64,000 bases of DNA from Cohnella lupini (GTDB lineage: Bacteria > Bacillota > Bacilli > Paenibacillales > Paenibacillaceae): the NCBI RefSeq assembly GCF_003386205.1, contig NZ_QRDY01000021.1, forward strand, positions 1 to 64,000. The letters are read 5' to 3'. The notes below the pieces were generated by a model that saw only the letters and a list, made by a program, of their open reading frames with translations, ran no database searches and was not told where the DNA came from. The translations under genes and the position numbers were made by a program. Shown in pieces: positions 25,230-32,620 of the stretch (its first letter is position 1; each line of letters opens with the position of its first letter).

Positions 25230-26030
25230 ATGACCGCAAGAATCCTTCACTACCCCGGAAGCAAGTGGAGCATGGCGGAATGGATCATTAGCCATATGCC
25301 ACTGCATACGACCTATTTAGAACCGTTCTTCGGATCCGGTGCGGTGTTTTTCAACAAGGAACCCTCCATGTTAGAAACGATCAACGATCTTGACGGTGAT
25401 GTGGTTAACCTATTCCGCGTTATCCGAGATCACCAATCGGAGTTAGAACGAATGGTCCATCTGACTCCATATTCACGGCAAGAATACCTTTCATCCCATC
25501 AGCCGGCCATGGACGACATCGAAAGAGCTCGGAGATTCTTAGTCCGCTGCTGGCAATCCATTCGCGTAAAGACCGGATCGATATCGGGGTGGAAGTGCCG
25601 GGGAACCCCGGATGACTCTTATCGCATAAAGCAATGGAATGAGTTGCCAGAGAAGATCGCAGATGTATCCGAACGGCTTAAGGAAGTTCAAATAGAAAAC
25701 CGTCCAGCGCTCCAGGTAATGGCGAGGTACAAGCGAGAGGACGTAATGATCTATGCCGATCCACCATATCTAGCTGAAACGCGTAACGGATCGATTTACA
25801 CGAATGAAATGACGGATAACGATCATCTTGAATTGTTAAAAGCTATGGACGACCATCCGGGTCCGGCATTCCTTTCGGGATATGCAAATGCGATGTATGA
25901 CGATCGCTTGCAGCATTGGCGACGGGAAGAAAGACAACAGATCATCGAGACCGGACAAGCCAGAACGGAAGTTCTATGGATCAACCCAATAGCAGCCGAA
26001 CACGCTGGGAGGCAATTAACCCTATGGTAG
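25230..26030 (+). CDS. dam: DNA adenine methyltransferase (D12 class)
   Basis: 266 residues. The AdoMet-binding motif is EPFFGSGAVFF (about 31-41) and the catalytic motif IV is YADPPYLAET (about 175-184). It starts YPGSKW near the N-terminus, as in Dam/D12 enzymes. It probably methylates GATC or a related site to protect phage DNA from host restriction. Preceded by GGTGACGG. Confidence 0.93.
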   Translation: MTARILHYPGSKWSMAEWIISHMPLHTTYLEPFFGSGAVFFNKEPSMLETINDLDGDVVNLFRVIRDHQSELERMVHLTPYSRQEYLSSHQPAMDDIERARRFLVRCWQSIRVKTGSISGWKCRGTPDDSYRIKQWNELPEKIADVSERLKEVQIENRPALQVMARYKREDVMIYADPPYLAETRNGSIYTNEMTDNDHLELLKAMDDHPGPAFLSGYANAMYDDRLQHWRREERQQIIETGQARTEVLWINPIAAEHAGRQLTLW

Positions 26031-26041
26031 GAGGAATAACG

Positions 26042-26572
26042 GTGAACATCACCATTAAGGAATTGTGCAAGCAGATTAAGAAAAGCCGCTACTTCATATG
26101 GACGCTCGTGGACGGTGTTCACTATCTCACGAATCGGCATTGGGCAATCAAATACGCCGAGCTGCCGCGCGAGGTTCTGATTCAACTATTCACAAAGTAC
26201 GCCGCGATACCCGAAGAGGGAAAAACGATCATCTACGATTGGAACTTCGGCGATACAGTTCACGACAAGCCGGTGAATGTCGCTAAAGTATTTGATGACC
26301 ATTCTGTAAACGCATTGCCCGGAGTGGTAACGGCCTTCATAAAGTCTCACAATGACCTCAACATGAGAGTTATCAATTTCGATGGAAAGTACGTCCTGGT
26401 AAACAACGAATACCTGAAGATGCTGAACGACTATCAAAATTCCACGCCTCACGGAAAGGGAATGAACAGTGCGATTCTCTTCAACGACAACACCTTTATG
26501 GTCCTGCCCTACCGCACTACAACGGATACTGCTGGCGACATTCAATTACTGAACGATTTACTCGTTTCTTAG
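26042..26572 (+). CDS. Phage protein of unknown function
   Basis: 176 residues from GTG, preceded by TAGGAGGAATAAC. The N-terminal 40 residues (IKELCKQIKKSRYFIWTLVD) could be helix-turn-helix. The rest is mixed alpha/beta with no recognised motif. Confidence 0.62.
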   Translation: MNITIKELCKQIKKSRYFIWTLVDGVHYLTNRHWAIKYAELPREVLIQLFTKYAAIPEEGKTIIYDWNFGDTVHDKPVNVAKVFDDHSVNALPGVVTAFIKSHNDLNMRVINFDGKYVLVNNEYLKMLNDYQNSTPHGKGMNSAILFNDNTFMVLPYRTTTDTAGDIQLLNDLLVS

Positions 26573-26590
26573 GAGAGGAAGGATAGAAGG

Positions 26591-26823
26591 ATGTTAACTA
26601 CCTCAAAACACTACCCAAACACTTCCGAGACGTTAAGAGCGGAGTAAAGACATTCGAAGTCCGAACGAACGATCGGGATTTCCAAGTAGGCGATACGCTC
26701 AACCTCCAAGAATGGAGCCCTGAGGACGGCTATACAAGCGACGAGATCGAACACAATGTAATGTACATCCTAGACGATCCGGAATACTGCAAAGAAGGAT
26801 ATGTGATTCTAGGGTTCGCGTAG
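26591..26823 (+). pseudogene. DUF3850/ASCH-like protein with defective start
   Basis: The frame at 26590-26823 encodes VNYLKTLPKHFRDVKSGVKT, FEVRTNDRDFQVGDTL and EGYVILGFA, which matches the small DUF3850 (ASCH-like, RNA/nucleotide-binding) proteins of phages. It has a stop (TAG 26584-26586) just upstream and no ATG, GTG or TTG at its head. The ATG at 26591 is one base out of frame. Losing one base after that ATG would explain the layout. It is a decayed gene or an assembly error. Confidence 0.6.
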
Positions 26824-26968
26824 CTCCGACCCGGCCGCATCAGCTCTCGAATCAATCAAGAATTGTTGCAAAGGAGCAGAATCTTATACGGATCTCGCTT
26901 ACATTCATTACGAAGCACATAAACTCCTATCCCAATATAGGACGGTTAAAGGAGAGGTAACCACTTGA
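26813..26968 (+). CDS. Short frame without a canonical start, coupled to the next gene
   Basis: An open frame encodes SSDPAASALESIKNCCKGAE, SYTDLAYIHYEAHKLLSQYR and TVKGEVTT and ends TTGA, overlapping the TTG start of the next gene. The composition looks like a real helical protein, yet no usual start codon exists in the frame. It overlaps the DUF3850 remnant and may share its defect. Confidence 0.4.
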   Translation, partial: GSRSSDPAASALESIKNCCKGAESYTDLAYIHYEAHKLLSQYRTVKGEVTT

Positions 26969-27195
26969 CCACAGAAACACCTACACTCATACAAAACAAG
27001 CTATACACCATCTTCCTAAACAAAAAGGAAATGGGCTCCATTAACATAAAGGACATCCCTTCTTACATGTCCACTTATTACCCCGGACCATCATACGTGG
27101 TCAACGAAGAGGAATCAACCATCCATATAACCGCATCCGTCGTCGAGATGCTAGAGATTGTTGAATACCGAAAGGCACACATCATACATGATTAA
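26965..27195 (+). CDS. Small phage protein
   Basis: 76 residues from TTG with AAAGGAGAGG upstream. Mixed alpha/beta (NKLYTIFLNKKEMGSINIKD). No family recognised. Confidence 0.6.
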   Translation: MTTETPTLIQNKLYTIFLNKKEMGSINIKDIPSYMSTYYPGPSYVVNEEESTIHITASVVEMLEIVEYRKAHIIHD

Positions 27196-27209
27196 GGAGC
27201 TGAAGCGGG

Positions 27210-27380
27210 ATGAAGAATTCGTTAACTTTGCAAGTAAATAAGGAACAAATAGTACAACACCTAGAAACGTGTATTGAGATCGAGAGCAAGAAGGATGACG
27301 ATCGGACTGCCAAGGTACTCGGAAACTTGCGGCAGGAGATCCTAGAGGGGTCATTCGATTATGGTGGGATTAGAGACTAG
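27210..27380 (+). CDS. Small phage protein, 56 aa
   Basis: 56 residues (MKNSLTLQVNKEQIVQHLET), helical and charged, with AAGGAG about 12 bases before the ATG. It fits tightly between its neighbours. No family recognised. Confidence 0.58.
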   Translation: MKNSLTLQVNKEQIVQHLETCIEIESKKDDDRTAKVLGNLRQEILEGSFDYGGIRD

Positions 27381-27398
27381 GGGGAAGGGTGGAGCTGA

Positions 27399-27905
27399 AT
27401 GCAGGAGAATAAATTGATTCGCGCAGCTTCGCCCGCTGGATACCGTCAAGCATATCGGACATTACGAGCGCTTAGAACACTTAGCACCGACGAGGGGGAG
27501 CGGGAGAGCTACACGGACGCTATAACGGATGTTAATGTAGCCCTTAACTGGATGACCACAGGAAGACCACCACGAAGCAAGAGGGGTATAGAGCGTCGAT
27601 ACAGGAATGTCATATGGGATCCGAAATGGATCGAGACATATCACTCCAAGAATGCGGGATACACGATCGAGCGGGACACCACGATCAAGGAGCTATCCGA
27701 AGAGGACAGGCTAAGAATAGACGAGGCCATGTACAACCTATCGGAGCGGGAAAGACAATGCTTCGTCATGCACATCGTCGATTTAATGTCCTTCGAGGAA
27801 ATCGGAGTGGAACTGCACTTGGGGAAGAGTAGCGTACAGACATTCGTGGAGCGGGCGCGAGAAAAGATCGAACAGGGGAAAATGTTCAATACACTATTGT
27901 TCTAA
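27399..27905 (+). CDS. Sigma-70 region-4-like phage transcription regulator
   Basis: 168 residues. The C-terminal 60 residues (IDEAMYNLSERERQCFVMHI, then FEEIGVELHLGKSSVQTFVE) are a sigma region 4-type helix-turn-helix as in ArpU/Xpf-type late regulators of Gram-positive phages. The N-terminal part is helical. Its place at the end of the early genes suggests activation of the late packaging and structural operon. Confidence 0.8.
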   Translation: MQENKLIRAASPAGYRQAYRTLRALRTLSTDEGERESYTDAITDVNVALNWMTTGRPPRSKRGIERRYRNVIWDPKWIETYHSKNAGYTIERDTTIKELSEEDRLRIDEAMYNLSERERQCFVMHIVDLMSFEEIGVELHLGKSSVQTFVERAREKIEQGKMFNTLLF

Positions 27906-27939
27906 AAATCAGAATGATTTAGTAATAATCTAATATACA

Positions 27940-27968
27940 TTGCAGGAAAAACCTTCCTTTTGTCGAAA
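27940..27968 (+). repeat. 29-bp leader repeat, copy 1
   Basis: A perfect 29-base direct repeat begins TTGCAGGAAAAACC and ends CTTTTGTCGAAA; copy 2 is at 29081-29109. Each copy contains a small GGAA-AAACC-TTCC inverted repeat and lies 15-30 bases before a ribosome site. The two copies bracket the accessory insertion. Confidence 0.85.
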
Positions 27969-27993
27969 ACTGTAAAGAGGGGGAGGTAGTATT

Positions 27994-28644
27994 ATGGTTG
28001 ATTGGATAGATAAAGCTAGGCCATACCTGGAGGCATTATATTTCGTTGCTAGTATCGGCTTGGCCGCCTCGTTATTTATTGGTATGCAACAGATAAAATT
28101 GGTTAAGAAGGATATGATAGACAGGAGTAGGCGTTCTGCTGCCGAGAAGAGTTTAGAATATCTCGATAGATACGCCACTAGAATACTCCCGGCGATGCAA
28201 GAATATAATAAAAAGTTTAAAGCAGAGGTTCCCAATCCAATTGATACTTCGGCGTATTATAACGATGACTTTAATTACCCATTAGATTTATTGGAAAAGA
28301 GCTTAATTGCAGAATTTATTGTTAAACAGAACTGCGGTATTTCTCAACTTCTCAATGAGTTAGAATCATTTAGTGTTGCAATTAATGAAGGTGTTGTTGT
28401 GGATGAAATAATGTTCACTCCTATATCAAGAACACTCTGTAATTTCATCAAAGAAGAACATTTATATTTTTCGGTTATTAGAAATATTGGATCACCATTT
28501 AAAAATCTAATTGATCTATACTTTAGGTGGAGCGAGCGGATTGAAGTCAACAATTTAGAGTTGCAAAAAATGGAAGTTGAGAATAAGATAAGACAAAAGG
28601 GAAATCGACACAAGAGTCGTCCACCAATAGGTACGGAGGGATAA
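27994..28644 (+). CDS. DUF4760-like membrane protein (phage accessory gene)
   Basis: 216 residues, AT-rich compared with its neighbours. One N-terminal transmembrane helix (about 13-33; ALYFVASIGLAASLFIGMQQ) is followed by a basic juxtamembrane stretch and a mostly helical cytoplasmic domain. This is the layout of the DUF4760-type single-helix proteins. It is encoded with a 40-aa protein between duplicated leaders, like a moron gene. A role in superinfection exclusion or defence is possible but is inference. Confidence 0.6.
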   Translation: MVDWIDKARPYLEALYFVASIGLAASLFIGMQQIKLVKKDMIDRSRRSAAEKSLEYLDRYATRILPAMQEYNKKFKAEVPNPIDTSAYYNDDFNYPLDLLEKSLIAEFIVKQNCGISQLLNELESFSVAINEGVVVDEIMFTPISRTLCNFIKEEHLYFSVIRNIGSPFKNLIDLYFRWSERIEVNNLELQKMEVENKIRQKGNRHKSRPPIGTEG

Positions 28645-28646
28645 AC

Positions 28647-28769
28647 ATGGTTGAACAATTATTGAAATTACCCTTGGATGAACTTCAAGAAATGTTTATT
28701 GAAAACACCTTTGATATGAGAACTATTGATCTCACGTTGGATGACAAGGAAAAAGAACAAAACAAGTGA
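28647..28769 (+). CDS. Small acidic partner protein, 40 aa
   Basis: 40 residues (MVEQLLKLPLDELQEMFIEN, then a charged tail). It starts three bases after the DUF4760-like stop, with GGAGGG as ribosome site, and is followed by a terminator. Helical and soluble; no family recognised. Confidence 0.6.
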   Translation: MVEQLLKLPLDELQEMFIENTFDMRTIDLTLDDKEKEQNK

Positions 28770-28786
28770 TTAACATACTAAAAGAG

Positions 28787-28817
28787 AAAGCGCCAAATTA
28801 ATGGTGCTTTTTTTTTG
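28787..28817 (+). terminator. Intrinsic terminator of the accessory pair
   Basis: Stem AAAGCGCCA / TGGTGCTTT (one G-T pair) followed by nine further T bases. Confidence 0.88.
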
Positions 28818-28865
28818 TAAATTAACCTAAAATTCTTGTCGTACGATGCGCGCATATAGTAAGAG

Positions 28866-29073
28866 ATACTTTTCAGGTGACAATACCCCGTTGAGCCGTG
28901 GAGGGCTTGATAGTCTGCACCGGTGTATTGGAGCCAAAGAGTATACAGCGCCGTTGCCTCCCTCGCATTCGCAAGAATGTTGTCAGCGCGGCGCTCAACA
29001 TTAAGGGGAACCGTGAATCAGAGTAGGAAGCTGGCTAAGAATATGGTCTGTAACTGAAATGAGAAGGTTCCCC
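28866..29073 (+). ncRNA. Putative structured RNA (strand uncertain)
   Basis: A gene-free, GC-richer stretch with strong pairing: AGCGCCG (28947-28953) with CGGCGCT (28989-28995) encloses CATTC-GCAA-GAATG (28966-28979), a GNRA-type loop. GGGGAACC (29005-29012) pairs with GGTTCCCC (29066-29073). The self-complementary CACCGGTG lies at 28918-28925. No class known to me fits. The limits are approximate and transcription is not shown. Confidence 0.45.
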
Positions 29074-29080
29074 GAACAAC

Positions 29081-29109
29081 TTGCAGGAAAAACCTTCCTT
29101 TTGTCGAAA
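29081..29109 (+). repeat. 29-bp leader repeat, copy 2
   Basis: Identical to 27940-27968. It precedes the zinc-protein gene at 29138. Confidence 0.85.
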
Positions 29110-29137
29110 TGTTGTTGACGGGGAGGTGATTTACAGA

Positions 29138-29464
29138 ATGGAATGTTTCGGATGTTCAGGAGAAGGAAAAGTAATAACTACTGAGTGGAACGAAGAATGG
29201 GATAGGCATGATAGAAACTCGCCATCAACTTACGATACCAACCAATGGGTGGCAAGATCAGGAATAGAGAAGTATGCAACGTGTCAAGTGTGCAAAGGAA
29301 CAAAAGAAGTATCGGTATTAAGCCTTGGAGAGCTAGAGGGAAAAAGAATCAAAACAGTGAAGATTCGAAACGAAGGATTAAAGGATTTCAATTATATTTT
29401 GTTGCGTCTTGAAGATGATTCCTTTGCAAAAGTATTAATCAAAGACATATTATATGGTAAATAA
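29138..29464 (+). CDS. Phage protein with DnaJ-like zinc motif
   Basis: 108 residues from the ATG with GGGGAGG about 11 bases upstream. It has CFGCSGEG near the N-terminus and CQVCKGTKEV near residue 50, the CxxCxG pairs of a DnaJ-type zinc-binding fold, then a beta-rich domain. Unknown role. Followed by a terminator. Confidence 0.65.
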   Translation: MECFGCSGEGKVITTEWNEEWDRHDRNSPSTYDTNQWVARSGIEKYATCQVCKGTKEVSVLSLGELEGKRIKTVKIRNEGLKDFNYILLRLEDDSFAKVLIKDILYGK

Positions 29465-29470
29465 TTATTT

Positions 29471-29490
29471 GCGCCTTCGGGTGCTTTTTT
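29471..29490 (+). terminator. Intrinsic terminator with UUCG loop
   Basis: GCGCC-TTCG-GGTGC followed by a run of seven T, seven bases after the preceding stop codon. Confidence 0.85.
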
Positions 29491-29564
29491 TATTTGCATC
29501 GGAACCGACCGAATATGCCCAGTGAAACGGGGGCCGGATATCATTCATGTTGGAGGGATAACGA

Positions 29565-29867
29565 ATGGATAGAAACATAGTAGAACAGAAGCTTGACTAC
29601 CTGAGAGAGCTACGATCAATCGAAGTGAAATCGAGTGAGGATATCAAGCGGCTGAACGAACGCATGAACCACCAGGTATGCGATAGCATAGAGCAGGACT
29701 TAGGGGTGGACAAGGGAAGCTGGATAAAGAAAGACGAGAAGCCTACACACCAATGCATAGGATGCGGGTTCCAACGACACTATCCTCATCCCAACATAAC
29801 GGACGGCATAGGCTGCCATAAGTGTAATGACTCAATGATACCTATCCATATGATTCCTAAACAATAG
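29565..29867 (+). CDS. Phage zinc-ribbon-like protein
   Basis: 100 residues. An N-terminal helical region (about 1-45) is followed by two cysteine pairs (HQCIGCGFQR and IGCHKCNDS) forming a probable zinc ribbon. Ribosome site GGAGGG. Position before the HNH gene suggests a DNA-related role; no family recognised. Confidence 0.62.
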   Translation: MDRNIVEQKLDYLRELRSIEVKSSEDIKRLNERMNHQVCDSIEQDLGVDKGSWIKKDEKPTHQCIGCGFQRHYPHPNITDGIGCHKCNDSMIPIHMIPKQ

Positions 29868-29880
29868 CAGGAGCGGGACA

Positions 29881-30162
29881 ATGGCGAGACATCCTGAGAT
29901 ATATGCAGCTCCTGAGTGGGAGCGAGCGAGGCAATACGTTATCTTGCAGGACAATGGGCTATGTAGGATATGCAAAGCGCTAGGCAAGGTTAAGAGCGGC
30001 AAAGAGGTAGATCACATCATAGAGTTGACCAATGAGAACAAGCACGATTGGAACATTGCTTACAATCCGGATAACTTACAATACCTATGCACCGATTGTC
30101 ACAATAACAAGCATGAGCGAAGTATAGGACTCCAAAACTTCATAGTTCCTCCCAAAATTTAA
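29881..30162 (+). CDS. Phage HNH endonuclease (packaging-associated)
   Basis: 93 residues with CRICKALG, the HNH core EVDHIIELTNENKHD and NLQYLCTDCHNNKH. Small HNH enzymes directly upstream of small terminase act with the terminase in cos cleavage in HK97-type phages. This suggests cos packaging. Ribosome site AGGAGCGG. Confidence 0.9.
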   Translation: MARHPEIYAAPEWERARQYVILQDNGLCRICKALGKVKSGKEVDHIIELTNENKHDWNIAYNPDNLQYLCTDCHNNKHERSIGLQNFIVPPKI

Positions 30163-30275
30163 CCCCCCCGGGTCTTTTTTTATTTTAAAAGCCTTGGAGA
30201 CCGTAGGGGGGAGATTTCAATTTACTCGCGGGATGGTTTCATGTGACCCCCCTCCCCTCGAAAGGGTGTGATAGC
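30163..30275. other. Gap before terminase; possible cos region
   Basis: A short ACCC-CCCC-GGGT inverted repeat followed by a T run is a weak terminator at about 30163-30182. Runs of G (AGGGGGGAG, about 30207) and C (ACCCCCCTCCCC, about 30245) can pair. In related phages cos lies near the HNH and small-terminase genes, so this gap is a candidate. Cohesive ends cannot be read from sequence alone. Confidence 0.35.
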
Positions 30276-30869
30276 TTGAAAAAGGAAAAGGTCGTTGATT
30301 TTCAAAAAAATGCGAATCAAGATAGTTCGGATTGGGAAGAGCGACTAAGGCTATCCCCAGACGAGATCGCGGAGCGGGAGGCATCCGTTCAGATTAAAGT
30401 GGAAGAGGCGAAGCGTAAGCAACGCTTGCAGGAAATCGATGAGGAGCGAGAACGGCGACGACAAAACGAAGAAGCCGAACGCGAACGCGTAGAGAAAGAA
30501 AAGAAGGCGAAGAAGCGCAAGCTTGCGGCAGAAGAGAAGCGGCTCCGGGAGAGTTACAAGGAATTGCCGCCCGATCTAATGCGCATAGCCGATGGCCTTA
30601 TTCAACGAGCTGCTTTTATGAGAATGACACTTGAGATATATGAACATGACTTGGACGAGAACGGGTACGTCGAAATGTTCTCGCAGTCGAAGGATGCCGA
30701 TCCTTACGAGCGGGTTCGTCCGGTTGCTCAACTATATAGCACGATGAACGCCAACTATCAAAAAATTATCAAGCAGCTCGCCGACCTTGTCCCGGTCGCT
30801 CCGCCGATTCCTAAAGTCGTCGAAAAAGATCAATTCGAAGACCTGTTAGCACGGAAGACAAATGGCTAA
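30276..30869 (+). CDS. terS: Small terminase subunit (probable)
   Basis: 197 residues from TTG, seven bases after AAGGGTG; an earlier in-frame GTG at 30243 has no ribosome site. A long Glu/Arg/Lys coiled coil covers about 25-100, then a helical domain. Sequence similarity to known TerS is low. The call rests on position between HNH and TerL and on the general layout (DNA-binding, oligomerising helical protein). Confidence 0.68.
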   Translation: MKKEKVVDFQKNANQDSSDWEERLRLSPDEIAEREASVQIKVEEAKRKQRLQEIDEERERRRQNEEAERERVEKEKKAKKRKLAAEEKRLRESYKELPPDLMRIADGLIQRAAFMRMTLEIYEHDLDENGYVEMFSQSKDADPYERVRPVAQLYSTMNANYQKIIKQLADLVPVAPPIPKVVEKDQFEDLLARKTNG

Positions 30870-32607
30870 TGTAATACCTCCTTACATTTTCGCTTGGCAT
30901 GATTATGTAAAGCGGGAACCGAAGAAGCACGGCCGGGACATCAAGGCACTTGTTAAGTTGATCGAGAGTCTTCTCAAAAGCAAGACAGTCCGCTACGATC
31001 CGGTTGACGTTGACGCATTCATCGAGTTTTGTTCAATGGTGAAGCACCGGGAAGGGCGATGGGCAGGGCAACCCTTTGAATTGTCCATCGAACAAAAGTA
31101 TATCGTCGCTTGCATATTCGGATTCAAAATGTACGACGAAGAACTTGAAATGGAAGTACGTTACTTCCGGGAGCTTGTTCTTTTCGTCGCGCGGAAGTGG
31201 GGGAAGTCAACCTTCATTTCGGCGATTGCCGATTTCTTGTTAATGGCGGATGGCGAACCGGCTGCACAGGTTTGGTGTCTCGCTACCATGAAGACACAAG
31301 CGGCGATCGTGTACGAGAACGCGAAAGCCTTCTTGCAATCGAGCGATGTCCTTACGCCTGCCGGAAATCCTAAGAAGCATTGGCGGACAAAGCGGGATAA
31401 GGATAACACTGAAATGCTGCTATTCCCGGCGAAGAACAGCTTCATGAAAGCCGGAAGTAAGAACAGTGAGAATCAGGATGGACTTAACCCGCACGCGTAC
31501 ATCATTGACGAGCTGCACGCGATAAAGAACCGCAATACGTATGACGTCTTCTCGTCCGCCCAGGGCGCTAGGACGCAACCGCTAGGCGTTATCATATCAA
31601 CGTTCGGTTTCGTGCGTGAAGGGATTTTCGATAGTGTTTTGGAACGGTGCAAGAAAGTGTTGGCCGGGAAAAGCAAAGAACGAATATTCCCCATGATCTT
31701 TCGAATCGATGATGATGACGATCCGAGCGATCGGACGTGTTGGATCAAAGCCAATCCCGGAGGGGACACGGCCCGACCAACAATGAGCTACCTCGAAGGC
31801 GAGTATCAGAAGGCGCTTGAAGATCCCGCGCAAATGCCTTCCTTCCTTTCGAAGCATTTGAACAGAGCAAGCGGGTCATCGGTGATTTACTTCGAGTTGA
31901 GCGCGGTCGATAGCTGCTTGATTGACATGACCGAGGATATGGTTCGAGACAAGTATGCGGTCGGCGGCGTGGATATGGCGGAAACAACGGATCTTTGTTG
32001 CGCGACGGCGACCATTCCATTCGGCGGAAAGCTCTATGTTTTTCAAAAGTACTTCATTGCGCGGCAACGCATCGAGCAAAACAGCAAGGCGGATAAAATG
32101 GCTTATGAAAGTTTTTGTAGCACGGCAGCCGAAGACCTGTTAAACCATGAACTGCTTCATGTATGCGAGGGAAGCATGGTTAAGAAGTCGGATGTCACCG
32201 CTTGGTTCGTTGAATTAGCGACGACGTTTCAAGTCACGTTCTGGAAGATTGGTTATGACCGTTGGCACGGGGGCGATTGGGTTGACGACATGGAAGCAAA
32301 CGGGTTCCCAAAGGAAAATGAAAATGGTCGCGGGGTAACATTCGCGGTTGCGATGGGGGCAAAGTCCTTGTCCGGACCGATGAAAGAAACGCGTTCATTG
32401 TTCGAGGATGTAGGCATTCAATTCAGCCGGCACAACGGTTTATTCCGATGGTGCGTGACGAACACGGCCGCGAGGATTGACGTTAACAGCAACATTCAAC
32501 CGGATAAATCAAAGAGCAAGGCACGTATCGACGGATATGTGTCTTTTTTGATTTCGTATATCGCCTATAAAAAAGTAGCCGATCAGTTTGAAGAATATCA
32601 GCCGTAG
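30862..32607 (+). CDS. terL: Terminase large subunit
   Basis: 581 residues. ATPase motifs: Walker A ARKWGKST (110-117) and Walker B YIIDEL (about 213-218). The C-terminal nuclease domain has metal-binding acidic residues starting with GGVDMAETTD. It translocates and cuts phage DNA into the prohead. Overlaps terS by eight bases. Full length for the HK97 type. Confidence 0.95.
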   Translation: MANVIPPYIFAWHDYVKREPKKHGRDIKALVKLIESLLKSKTVRYDPVDVDAFIEFCSMVKHREGRWAGQPFELSIEQKYIVACIFGFKMYDEELEMEVRYFRELVLFVARKWGKSTFISAIADFLLMADGEPAAQVWCLATMKTQAAIVYENAKAFLQSSDVLTPAGNPKKHWRTKRDKDNTEMLLFPAKNSFMKAGSKNSENQDGLNPHAYIIDELHAIKNRNTYDVFSSAQGARTQPLGVIISTFGFVREGIFDSVLERCKKVLAGKSKERIFPMIFRIDDDDDPSDRTCWIKANPGGDTARPTMSYLEGEYQKALEDPAQMPSFLSKHLNRASGSSVIYFELSAVDSCLIDMTEDMVRDKYAVGGVDMAETTDLCCATATIPFGGKLYVFQKYFIARQRIEQNSKADKMAYESFCSTAAEDLLNHELLHVCEGSMVKKSDVTAWFVELATTFQVTFWKIGYDRWHGGDWVDDMEANGFPKENENGRGVTFAVAMGAKSLSGPMKETRSLFEDVGIQFSRHNGLFRWCVTNTAARIDVNSNIQPDKSKSKARIDGYVSFLISYIAYKKVADQFEEYQP

Positions 32608-32620
32608 GGGAGGTGAGAAA

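Noticed and set aside
28866..29073. Group II intron domain V or group I intron core
   Set aside because: GAGCCGTG at 28893 recalls domain V, but the matching strand and catalytic triad are missing, and no intron-encoded protein or interrupted gene is present.
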